A stretch of 38,571 nucleotides of DNA from Thermoplasmata archaeon (lineage in GTDB: Archaea; Thermoplasmatota; Thermoplasmata; Lutacidiplasmatales; UBA184): the NCBI GenBank assembly GCA_021826685.1, contig JAKAYT010000010.1, positions 1 through 38,571 on the forward strand. The letters are read 5' to 3'. Below are positions 8,129 through 14,018 of this stretch, in pieces (position 1 is the stretch's first letter; every line of letters begins with the position of its first letter). The translations under genes and the position numbers were made by a program. The notes beneath the pieces are model-generated. The model did not search any database, was not told the origin of the DNA, and saw only the letters and a list, made by a program, of their open reading frames with translations.

Positions 8129-8422
8129 TCACCCCAGTCGATATTGGACGCCCTTCCCACCGGCCGGGTACGCCCAGATGAGCGCGCGATTCCCCATCGA
8201 CTGGCAGGCCACGCGGCATGCCCCCGTCTCGATACAGCTCTCATAGCTGATCCTTAGCCGCTCGCTTTCCCAGTGGTAGACCTCGGCCGGGCAAACCTGG
8301 ATACAGGGCTTCTTCTCGCACGTCCGGCAGAGCGCGGGGTCCGAGAGGGTCAAGTGCGACGCCGAGTCGGTGTCGAACGCATCCGACCCGAGACGTTCGG
8401 CGGTGCTCGCTCGTCCGGCCAC
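8129..8422 (-). CDS. fixX: FixX-like ferredoxin partner of ETF:quinone oxidoreductase
   Basis: The C-terminal WAYPAGGKGVQYRLG is the hallmark FixX ending, and the CPAEVYHWE and SYESCIETGACR segments match the family. FixX carries the Fe-S cluster that works with FixC to pass ETF electrons to quinone. Of 97 residues, Cys32, 35, 40 and 44 come first, then Cys63, 69 and 73. The position normally held by the middle Cys of CxxCxxC is Thr66 (codon ACG), so one expected ligand is missing. The GTG start at 8422 follows GGGAGGGCGGAA. An AATATAG box about 20 nt upstream, at the end of the DUF1059 gene, could be a TATA element. The gene is separated from fixC by the aprBA and etfBA genes. Confidence 0.88.
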   Translation of the reverse strand: MAGRASTAERLGSDAFDTDSASHLTLSDPALCRTCEKKPCIQVCPAEVYHWESERLRISYESCIETGACRVACQSMGNRALIWAYPAGGKGVQYRLG

Positions 8423-8438
8423 TTCCGCCCTCCCGCGT

Positions 8439-8618
8439 CTATATTGGGTGGATCGCAGCCTCGACCTTGCGGAGGGTCTCCGCCGATAGCTCGGGCGTGT
8501 TGTGGGCGCAGCGGAGATGGTCTGTCACGCGTTCGACGACCTCGCGCGGGGTGTTCGCACGTAGGGCCCATTCGCACGAAAATCCCAGAGACTTACACTC
8601 GAATGCCACAGCCGACAT
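8439..8618 (-). CDS. DUF1059 family small protein
   Basis: This 59-residue protein has the DUF1059 pattern: ECKSLGFSCEWALRANTPREVV, then a helix with H-x-x-x-x-H spacing (DHLRCAHN) and an acidic C-terminal helix. The family is annotated as predicted small metal-binding proteins and has no firm function. The start is ATG 8618, preceded by GAAGAGGACG; a longer open frame upstream adds a non-conserved Arg-rich leader and was rejected. It is the first gene of the minus-strand run leading to fixX, aprBA and etfBA, 16 bp before fixX. A role in metal or redox homeostasis for the operon is a guess. Confidence 0.78.
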   Translation of the reverse strand: MSAVAFECKSLGFSCEWALRANTPREVVERVTDHLRCAHNTPELSAETLRKVEAAIHPI

Positions 8619-8744
8619 CGTCCTCTTCGAGGGGCGCGCCCACGAGCGTCGACCCGACGTAGGCGGCAAATCGCTCTGCGAGATAACCTCTGCTCCGACG
8701 CCGGCGCGCCAGGCTTACCTAGCGTGCCGCCCTGGGCCAACGGT
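8619..8744. promoter_or_regulatory. Divergent promoter region between the apr/etf and sulfur-carrier operons
   Basis: Two long operons leave this 126-bp gap in opposite directions. Toward the plus strand, a TTACCTA box at about 8715-8721 lies 25-30 nt before the ATG at 8745, the spacing of an archaeal TATA box on a leaderless transcript. Toward the minus strand, GGTTATC around 8681-8687 lies about 65 nt before the DUF1059 start, which has its own ribosome-binding site. The elements are weak, and the assignment rests on position. Confidence 0.4.
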
Positions 8745-9659
8745 ATGGCACGCCCACCCGACGAGGACACGCCGATGGCTCTTCCGATGGTCGGCGGCAC
8801 GAGACCCCGACCCTTGCGAGACGATGGAGGGTTCTCGATCGGTAAGCTCGACCGTTCGCGGATCCGTTCGGTCCTCGCCGTCCTTTCGGGAAAGGGTGGT
8901 GTCGGCAAGACGTTCGTAGCGGCCCTGCTCGCCTCGGAGTTCCACCGGGGCGGGGCATCGGTGGGCGTGCTCGACGCGGACATCACGGGTCCGTCGATGG
9001 CCCGGGTCTTCGGGGTCGCCAGCGTCCCCCATCTGACTCCCGACGAAAAGAAGATCGAGCCGATGCGCTCGGCCGGTGGCGTCTACGTGATGTCGATGGC
9101 TTCGGTCACGGCATCGACTCAGATCCCCTTGATCTGGCGCGGGCCGATGATCAACGGTGCGATTCGCGGGCTCTTCAAGGACACCGCATGGCCGGACCTC
9201 GACTACCTCGTGGTCGATCTCCCGCCGGGAACGAGCGATGCTCCGATGACCGTCTTCCAATCCTTCGAACCGGACGGGGTCGTCATCGTAACCGCGCCCA
9301 CCGAGCTTTCCGCAGAGGTCGTCGGTAAGGCGTCGGCGATGGCCAAAACGTTCTCCGCGCCGATACTGGGGCTCGTCGAGAACATGGCGTATCTCACCTG
9401 CCCGCACGGGGACCGGATCGATTTGTTCGGACCGTCGCGCGGCCCGGAGTTCGCCACACGCATGGGAATCCCCTTCCTTGGGAGCATCCCGATCCTACCG
9501 GGGCTCCCGGCGCTCGCGGACTCCGGTCGAGTCGAAGAGGTGCGCTCCTCCGAAGCCTCTCTGATCGCGAGCCGCATCCGAATGCTGCTGGATCGCGTGC
9601 GGGCCGCACGAGACCGAGCCGGCGACTCTGGGCACGCGACTCCCTGGTCGGAGGCGTGA
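8745..9659 (+). CDS. mrp: Mrp/NBP35-family P-loop ATPase (Fe-S carrier-like)
   Basis: Mrp/ApbC/NBP35 ATPases deliver Fe-S clusters to apoproteins. The deviant Walker A GKGGVGKT is at residues 49-56, DADITGPSM follows, and VVDLPPGTSDAP is the Walker B/switch II region. The family normally has a CPxC pair near residue 220 that holds a cluster at the dimer interface; here it reads TCPHGDRIDLFG, so only Cys219 remains, and it is the only Cys in the protein. The start is ATG 8745; a GTG at 8724 is possible. It heads the plus-strand sulfur-carrier operon and could serve Fe-S assembly for the cluster-rich sHdr and Apr enzymes. The missing Cys makes the carrier role uncertain. Confidence 0.87.
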   Translation: MARPPDEDTPMALPMVGGTRPRPLRDDGGFSIGKLDRSRIRSVLAVLSGKGGVGKTFVAALLASEFHRGGASVGVLDADITGPSMARVFGVASVPHLTPDEKKIEPMRSAGGVYVMSMASVTASTQIPLIWRGPMINGAIRGLFKDTAWPDLDYLVVDLPPGTSDAPMTVFQSFEPDGVVIVTAPTELSAEVVGKASAMAKTFSAPILGLVENMAYLTCPHGDRIDLFGPSRGPEFATRMGIPFLGSIPILPGLPALADSGRVEEVRSSEASLIASRIRMLLDRVRAARDRAGDSGHATPWSEA

Positions 9660-9663
9660 GCGG

Positions 9664-9903
9664 GTGGGCGCTCCCGGTTCTCTGACCCCGAGCGTCACCG
9701 TCCTCCGGCGCGACGGGGACCCCTTCGAAGCCGAGCGGTTCGAGGACGGTGGGACCGTGGATGATCCGCGGCACGTCGCGATCCTCCACAAGCTGTTCTA
9801 CGATAGTACCGTCGACCTGGGGAGCCTCGTGCGCATCGACGGGCGGGTCTACATCTGCACCCGTGCAGGGTGGAGGGCCGTCACGGACGCCTCGGAGCGC
9901 TGA
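9664..9903 (+). CDS. Small protein of unknown function in the sulfur-carrier operon
   Basis: This 79-residue protein starts at GTG 9664, four bases after the mrp stop, and its TGA overlaps the following ATG (TGATG). I do not recognise the family. The second half, HVAILHKLFYDSTVDLG then VRIDGRVYICTRAGWRAV, looks like a compact alpha/beta unit with one Cys and is too regular to be chance coding. Tight coupling to the DsrE-like gene suggests it works with the DsrEFH-like trio. It is not a TusA or DsrE-family protein by inspection. Confidence 0.65.
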   Translation: MGAPGSLTPSVTVLRRDGDPFEAERFEDGGTVDDPRHVAILHKLFYDSTVDLGSLVRIDGRVYICTRAGWRAVTDASER

Positions 9904-10259
9904 TGGGTCACCTTGGGATCCTTCTCTTCGCGTCGCCCGTCCAGCATCGGATGCCCGAGATCGCGCTGAATCTCGCGGAAGCCGCCGGACGCCAAGGCCA
10001 TCGGGTAACCGTGTTCTTTCTCGGGGATGCGGTCTACTGCACGGGCCGGGCGCTAGCGCTCACGGATCCCGAGGGGGTCGCTCATCGGTTCTCGCAACTC
10101 TCCTCGTCGGCCTCGTTGGTCAACTGCAGTACGTGCGCTCGATTCCGCGGCTTGGGAGACGACGCGCTGATTGGAAATGCGCGAAACGGGACCCTCGAAG
10201 ACTTGGTCGAGCTGTTCGCCGGGGCGGACCGCTTCCTCGCGCTCACGGAGGAAACGTGA
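9903..10259 (+). CDS. dsrE: DsrE/TusD-like sulfur transfer protein
   Basis: This 118-residue DsrE-fold protein starts MGHLGILLFASPVQHRM, followed by a helix and VTVFFLGDAVYC. The segment VNCSTCARFRGLG sits where the active-site Cys of DsrE and TusD lies, so it can plausibly carry a persulfide. It is followed, with GTGA and GTGA overlaps, by a DsrF-like and a DsrH-like gene, mirroring dsrEFH/tusDCB operons whose products form a hexameric sulfur relay in sulfur bacteria. No dsrAB is present, so the relay here more likely feeds TusA and sHdr. That link is inference from context. Confidence 0.83.
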   Translation: MGHLGILLFASPVQHRMPEIALNLAEAAGRQGHRVTVFFLGDAVYCTGRALALTDPEGVAHRFSQLSSSASLVNCSTCARFRGLGDDALIGNARNGTLEDLVELFAGADRFLALTEET

Positions 10260-10618
10260 CCCTCGCCCCGATACTTCTCTGGATACGGCGGCCTCCGTAC
10301 ACGACGGCCCACTTCGCCGAGGCGGTGCGCATCGCGGGTATGGCCGCCGCGCTCGACCAGCCCGTACGATTTCTCTTCATCGCCGAGGGAGTGCGCGTGC
10401 TCGCGCGCGGTCAGGCGGGCTACCGACTTGGCCCCCCCGTGCAGCGGATGCTGCAGGAAGTCGTGTCCGAGGACCGGCCGGCCCTTGTGCACGCCCCCTC
10501 GCTCCACCACCGGGGAATCGCCCGCGACGACCTCGTGGAGGGCGTTGCGGTACGTCTGATCGAAGACGACGAGGCCGCGCGGTCGCTCGTTGAGGCGGGA
10601 AGGACGGTGACGATGTGA
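10256..10618 (+). CDS. dsrF: DsrF/TusC-like protein without cysteine
   Basis: The GTG at 10256 overlaps the previous stop (GTGA). The 120-residue product has the DsrF/TusC signature: a PPYTTAHFAEAVRIAG helix, then AALDQPVRFLFIAEGV, matching the family's strand after the first helix. It contains no Cys, so it cannot carry sulfur itself and would be a structural subunit of a DsrEFH-like complex. A longer open frame starting inside the DsrE-like gene was rejected as out of family. The stop overlaps the next GTG. Identity as DsrF rather than another DsrE-fold protein is likely but not certain. Confidence 0.78.
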   Translation: MTLAPILLWIRRPPYTTAHFAEAVRIAGMAAALDQPVRFLFIAEGVRVLARGQAGYRLGPPVQRMLQEVVSEDRPALVHAPSLHHRGIARDDLVEGVAVRLIEDDEAARSLVEAGRTVTM

Positions 10619-10941
10619 CCGGACCCCGGGGAGAACCGCGTTCTTGGGTCCTCGTGCGCCAGGGTCCGCTCGCGTCGGAAGAGCGAGCGGTTCTCGCCTC
10701 CCTACGACTCGCCGCCGAGGCAGACCACCACGACCTCGTCACGGTCCTGCTCGGCACGGCGAGCTACGATGCAGAATCGTCCGACCCCGCGGTCGCTCGG
10801 AGCGGTGAGGAATGGGTCCTCGAAGACGACGCGAACGGGCGAGGGATCCGCCGCTCGACCGGCCGCCCGGGCCGCACGGTCTCGTACGATGAGCTCGTAG
10901 AAGCGATCATGACCGCGGAGCGGGTGATTCAGCTACCATGA
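10615..10941 (+). CDS. DsrH/TusB-like or DsrE-fold protein, third member of the trio
   Basis: This 108-residue protein starts at GTG 10615, overlapping the previous stop. WVLVRQGPLASEERAVLASL is followed by an acidic middle and a C-terminal TVSYDELVEAIMTAERVIQL, which resembles the YDELVE end of small archaeal DsrE-fold proteins. Its place after DsrE- and DsrF-like genes suggests the DsrH/TusB slot. It contains no Cys, whereas Allochromatium DsrH has a conserved one. The stop overlaps the start of the next gene (ATGA). The assignment rests mainly on order and the C-terminal segment. Confidence 0.6.
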   Translation: MTGPRGEPRSWVLVRQGPLASEERAVLASLRLAAEADHHDLVTVLLGTASYDAESSDPAVARSGEEWVLEDDANGRGIRRSTGRPGRTVSYDELVEAIMTAERVIQLP

Positions 10942-11639
10942 ACGGGGACCGTCCGGGAGTCTTCCTGCCGCTTCCCATGCACTCTGGCGATCCTGCTGCC
11001 CCGGGAGACCGGGCTCCGACCCGCTCTCCCGTGAAGATCCGCGTTGTCTACGTGCTCTACCGGGATCCAAACCCGCTCGAGTTCCCCGACCGACCCGAAA
11101 AGCTGGCCGGACCGCTCTTCCACGCGGCCGGGGTCCTCCTGCGCGAGGACGATGAGTTCCTCGCCCTCGGCGAGATCGCGTTCGCGGAGGAGAACCGTCC
11201 CCTCGCCCAGCGCTACGGAGCGGACCTCTTCCCGGCGTATCGCAACGTCCTAACGATACCGAAAGCGGCCATCATCGTACGATGGGACTTCTCGGAGCCG
11301 TCCGAGGACCGGGGGCCGCCTTCGCCCGACCGGGACTTGATATTGGACAAACGTAAAGCCGAAATAGCCCAGCCGCCTCTCCCCATGCGGGAGAGTCGCA
11401 CGGTGACCGAACAGAACGAACATACCCTCCTCGATGCGCGGGGCCTTTTCTGTCCGATGCCGATCCTCAAGGCGAGCGCGATGATCGAGACGCTGCAACC
11501 CGGGGAGCGACTCGAAGTCCTTGCCGATGACCCTGCGGCTCCTTCGGACTTCGAGGCGTTCTCGAAGCGCACCGGCCATCCGCTGCGAGAGCACAGCGAG
11601 GACTCCGGAACGTATCGATTCGTGCTGGAACACAAGTAG
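10938..11639 (+). CDS. tusA: Unknown N-terminal domain fused to a TusA sulfur carrier domain
   Basis: The 233-residue frame has two parts. Residues 32-120 form an unrecognised, Cys-free domain (KIRVVYVLYRDPNPLEFPD, LLREDDEFLALGEIAFAEEN, LFPAYRNVLTIPKAAII). Residues 162-233 are a TusA domain, with LLDARGLFCPMPILKAS carrying the sulfane-accepting Cys172, then LADDPAAPSDFEAF. Between them is a 40-residue Pro/Asp/Glu-rich linker. TusA hands persulfide sulfur to sHdr or DsrE proteins. The linker DNA contains an AT-rich ATTGGACAAACGT box, and an internal ATG (11385) or GTG (11403) could start a free TusA, so this may be two genes that lost a stop codon between them. The ATGA overlap with the preceding gene supports the start. 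Confidence 0.82.
   Translation: MNGDRPGVFLPLPMHSGDPAAPGDRAPTRSPVKIRVVYVLYRDPNPLEFPDRPEKLAGPLFHAAGVLLREDDEFLALGEIAFAEENRPLAQRYGADLFPAYRNVLTIPKAAIIVRWDFSEPSEDRGPPSPDRDLILDKRKAEIAQPPLPMRESRTVTEQNEHTLLDARGLFCPMPILKASAMIETLQPGERLEVLADDPAAPSDFEAFSKRTGHPLREHSEDSGTYRFVLEHK
11342..11354 (+). promoter_or_regulatory. ATTGGACAAACGT box before the TusA domain
   Basis: This 13-base sequence is identical, and in the same orientation to the gene, to one upstream of shdrC1 (23716-23728). It sits in an AT-rich island (TTGATATTGG) inside an otherwise GC-rich reading frame, 30 nt before the internal ATG at 11385. It could be an internal promoter or an operator for tusA and the downstream genes. It also encodes linker residues, so selection on protein cannot be separated from selection on DNA here. 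Confidence 0.4.
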
Positions 11640-11662
11640 AGTAGGAGGAACAAAACAGAACC

Positions 11663-12118
11663 ATGACGGCGGGAGCAGTGGCGGGACGAGCGACAGAAAC
11701 AGTAGAACGGGCGAAGCAGGAGGGGAAGAAGTCCCTGATCCTCGTGGTGTCGAAGGGAGGGGCGGACATGGCCTATCCGTCCTTGATCCTCGCGACCACC
11801 GCGCGGGCCCTCGGGATGGATGCCCACATGTACTTCACGTTCTGGGGAATGCAACTCCTGACCCCTGAGGGTCGGAAGAAGTCGATGGACGTCTTCCCTC
11901 CGGAGATGCAGAAGGCGATCGCGGCAAAGTTCCCGACCGTCGAGCAATTCATGCAGCAAGCGAAGCAGGCGGGCGTCCACATCCACGCTTGCTCTCCGAC
12001 CATGGACATGTTCGGAATGACGAAGCAGAGCCTCGTGAACGAGGTCGACGACGTCATCGGTGCCAGCACGTATCTCGAGCTCGCGTCGAGGCCCGACGCG
12101 GTCACGCTCTTCATCTAG
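11663..12118 (+). CDS. dsrE3A: DsrE3-type sulfur transfer protein
   Basis: This 151-residue DsrE-family protein has SLILVVSKGGADMAYPSLIL, FTFWGMQLL, and a single Cys110 in HIHACSPTMDMFGMTKQSL, the position of the active Cys in DsrE3A proteins linked to sHdr clusters. In known systems DsrE3A exchanges sulfane sulfur with TusA before delivery to sHdr. A TAGGAGGAAC ribosome-binding site precedes the ATG. It follows the TusA-domain gene by 23 bp. An N-terminal 20-residue helix precedes the core. Assignment to the 3A subgroup rests on context and the ACSPTMDMFG motif. Confidence 0.88.
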   Translation: MTAGAVAGRATETVERAKQEGKKSLILVVSKGGADMAYPSLILATTARALGMDAHMYFTFWGMQLLTPEGRKKSMDVFPPEMQKAIAAKFPTVEQFMQQAKQAGVHIHACSPTMDMFGMTKQSLVNEVDDVIGASTYLELASRPDAVTLFI

Positions 12119-12141
12119 AGCGCGAGCCGGGGAAGGGGTCG

Positions 12142-12573
12142 ATGTCTTCCCCCTCGACTTCTTCCCCCGAACAGATGGCCATTGTCCTCACGGAGAGCGC
12201 TACCGACAAGCTCCTTCCCTTCGCGACGCTCGTGAGCGGGGCGATAGCGATGGGGTTCCGCGTGGACGTCTTCGCGAGCTACTGGGGGTTGAGCGCCTTT
12301 CGTAAGGGGCCGTCCGCCCCGGTAGTGAGCCCAGGGCATGGCGAGCTCGGCGCGCGCCTGGAGCGGTCGTTGACCACGCCGAAGGCCCCCTCTTGGAGAG
12401 GGATCCTGGAGATGGCGAAGTCGCTCGGCGAGCTTCACATTTATGCGTGCTCTCAGTCGATGGAGATTCTCGGATTCCAGAAGGAGGAGCTCGATCCTCT
12501 GGTCGAAAGCGTCACCGGGGTGGCAACGTTCATCGACACCACCCGGTCCGCACAAATTACCTACTTCATATGA
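12142..12573 (+). CDS. Second DsrE3-like sulfur transfer protein
   Basis: This 143-residue paralogue of the preceding protein keeps the FASYWGLSAFRKG strand-helix and YACSQSMEILGF around a single Cys103, aligned with Cys110 of its neighbour, and ends TYFI as the neighbour ends TLFI. Duplication followed by divergence is the simplest reading. The ATG at 12142 is preceded by GGGGAAGGGG. The stop overlaps the start of the next tusA (ATATGA). It may form mixed oligomers with the first copy or serve a different TusA partner. The inserted Pro/Gly-rich loop (residues 56-70) differs between copies. Confidence 0.83.
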   Translation: MSSPSTSSPEQMAIVLTESATDKLLPFATLVSGAIAMGFRVDVFASYWGLSAFRKGPSAPVVSPGHGELGARLERSLTTPKAPSWRGILEMAKSLGELHIYACSQSMEILGFQKEELDPLVESVTGVATFIDTTRSAQITYFI

Positions 12574-12842
12574 CCGGATCCGATGGGCCCCCAACGACGC
12601 CGACCGCCCCGCCTACCCGGATGGTGGTCGATGCCCGAGGGAGCTGGTGTCCGGGCCCTCTGATGGAACTCGTCCGAGTGATCAAAGAGGAGCCCGTCGG
12701 TACTGAATTCGAACTCCTGTCGAGCGACGAGGGGTCCCGAAAAGACATTCCGATCTGGCTCAACAAAGCCGGCCACCAGTTGGTCGAGCTCCGGCCGGAT
12801 TCTGGGTTCGACCGGTTCATTGTCCGCAAAACGCATGAGTGA
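12570..12842 (+). CDS. tusA: TusA-family sulfur carrier protein (second copy)
   Basis: This 90-residue TusA-fold protein has MVVDARGSWCPGPLMELVR, in which the Cys of the CPxP motif accepts sulfur, then LLSSDEGSRKDIPIWLNKAGHQLVEL, the usual second half. A proline/threonine-rich leader of about 16 residues precedes the domain. It starts with an ATG overlapping the stop of the preceding DsrE-like gene, so the two are probably made in step as a carrier pair. The CPGP tetrapeptide and the SDEGSRKDI loop differ from the first TusA (CPMP, DDPAAPSD), suggesting the two carriers have different partners. The stop lies 17 bp before the quinone oxidoreductase start. Confidence 0.88.
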   Translation: MTGSDGPPTTPTAPPTRMVVDARGSWCPGPLMELVRVIKEEPVGTEFELLSSDEGSRKDIPIWLNKAGHQLVELRPDSGFDRFIVRKTHE

Positions 12843-12859
12843 GGAGCGGGAGGAAAACG

Positions 12860-14008
12860 ATGGCAAAACGAGTGGTGATCTTGGGAGGAGGAATCGGCGG
12901 AACTACGGTGGCGAACCGAATTCGCAAGGCGCTCGAGGGCGAGGTCGCAACGGGCCAAGTCCAGCTCGCGCTGATCGACCGGGAGGGGATCCATGCGTAT
13001 CAGCCGGGATACCTCATGGTCGTTTTCGACAAGATGCGGCCGGAAGAAGTCCGACGCGAGGAGGCACGTCTCCTCCACCGATCTATTCAGCTGATCAAGG
13101 GTGAGGTCGAGAAGATCGACTCCCCCGCGAACAAGATCCTGCTCAAGGGCGGTACGGAGGTCGCGTACGACATCCTCGTGGTCGCGAGCGGTTCGGTCAT
13201 CCATCCCGAGCTCATCCCGGGTTTCATCGAGGGAGCGCACAGCTTCTACGATCTCGAGAATGCTCAGAAGCTGCGCACGGCGCTTCACGGCTTCACGGGA
13301 GGGAAGATCGTCGTCTCGGTTGCGGGCATGCCCTACAAGTGCCCGGTCGCTCCGCTGGAGGTCACGTTCCTGCTCGACGACTACCTTCGAACGCAGGGAA
13401 TTCGGGACAAGACCGAGATTCACTATACCTACCCCATCCCGAAGGTCTTTGGGATCGACACGGTCGCGCAGCCGATGCAGCGCCTCATGAGCGAGCGCGG
13501 CATCCAGATCCACGTCCCGTTCAACGTCGACAAGATTGACCCTGCGGGGAAGACGATCAAGGGCGTCGAGGGGGACGTGCTGCCCTACGATCTGCTCATT
13601 GCCATACCCCCGCACCGCGGGGCCGACTTCGTCGGGGCGTCGGGGCTCGGCGATAAGGGCAACTGGATCCCGACCGACCGCTACCTGCTGCGGGCCGAAG
13701 GCAAGCAGAACATCTTCGTCCTCGGGGATGCGACCAACATCCCGATCTCCAAGGCCGGCTCGACGGCGGACTACGAGGCCGAGACCGTGACGCAGAACGT
13801 TGCGGCCCTGGCCCGCGGCGAAGCCCCGACGTCCCGCTACGAGGGGCGGGTCTATTGCTGGATCCTGACCGGGCTCGCACAGGCGACGTACATCAAATTC
13901 GACTATCTCCACCCCCCGCACCCTCCGACCCCCTCGTTCGCGCACTACTGGAACAAAGTGATCTACAACCGTACGTACTGGGACCTCACCGCCCGGGCGC
14001 TGTTCTAG
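12860..14008 (+). CDS. sqr: Sulfide:quinone oxidoreductase-like FAD flavoprotein
   Basis: This 382-residue two-dinucleotide-binding flavoprotein has VVILGGGIGGTTVANRI at the N-terminus, a second ATG-like region near VVASGS (residues 107-112) and FVLGDATNIPISKAGS for FAD. Only two cysteines occur, Cys161 in PYKCPVAP and Cys333 in VYCWILTG. They align with the pair that bridges the polysulfide in sulfide:quinone oxidoreductases; the third Cys of some types is absent. The C-terminal aromatic segment (HYWNKVIYNRTYWDLTARALF region) suits membrane docking. GGGAGGAAAACG precedes ATG 12860, so the slightly longer open frame is not used. It would inject sulfide electrons into quinone and make polysulfide. 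An NADH dehydrogenase-like function is the main alternative. Confidence 0.85.
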   Translation: MAKRVVILGGGIGGTTVANRIRKALEGEVATGQVQLALIDREGIHAYQPGYLMVVFDKMRPEEVRREEARLLHRSIQLIKGEVEKIDSPANKILLKGGTEVAYDILVVASGSVIHPELIPGFIEGAHSFYDLENAQKLRTALHGFTGGKIVVSVAGMPYKCPVAPLEVTFLLDDYLRTQGIRDKTEIHYTYPIPKVFGIDTVAQPMQRLMSERGIQIHVPFNVDKIDPAGKTIKGVEGDVLPYDLLIAIPPHRGADFVGASGLGDKGNWIPTDRYLLRAEGKQNIFVLGDATNIPISKAGSTADYEAETVTQNVAALARGEAPTSRYEGRVYCWILTGLAQATYIKFDYLHPPHPPTPSFAHYWNKVIYNRTYWDLTARALF

Positions 14009-14018
14009 GAGGAACATC

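Noticed and set aside
8138-8147. GATATTGGAC near the end of fixX as another copy of the shared box
   Set aside because: It encodes the conserved VQYR end of FixX on the other strand, so coding explains it, and no gene start follows.
7965-8219. N-terminal extension of AprB in the longer open frame
   Set aside because: AprB begins at MPTYV with a good ribosome-binding site; the upstream residues are unlike AprB and overlap fixX.
13596-13880. Antisense frames within the quinone oxidoreductase and neighbouring genes
   Set aside because: They are shadows of strongly conserved genes, with Arg/Ser-rich composition and no start signals.
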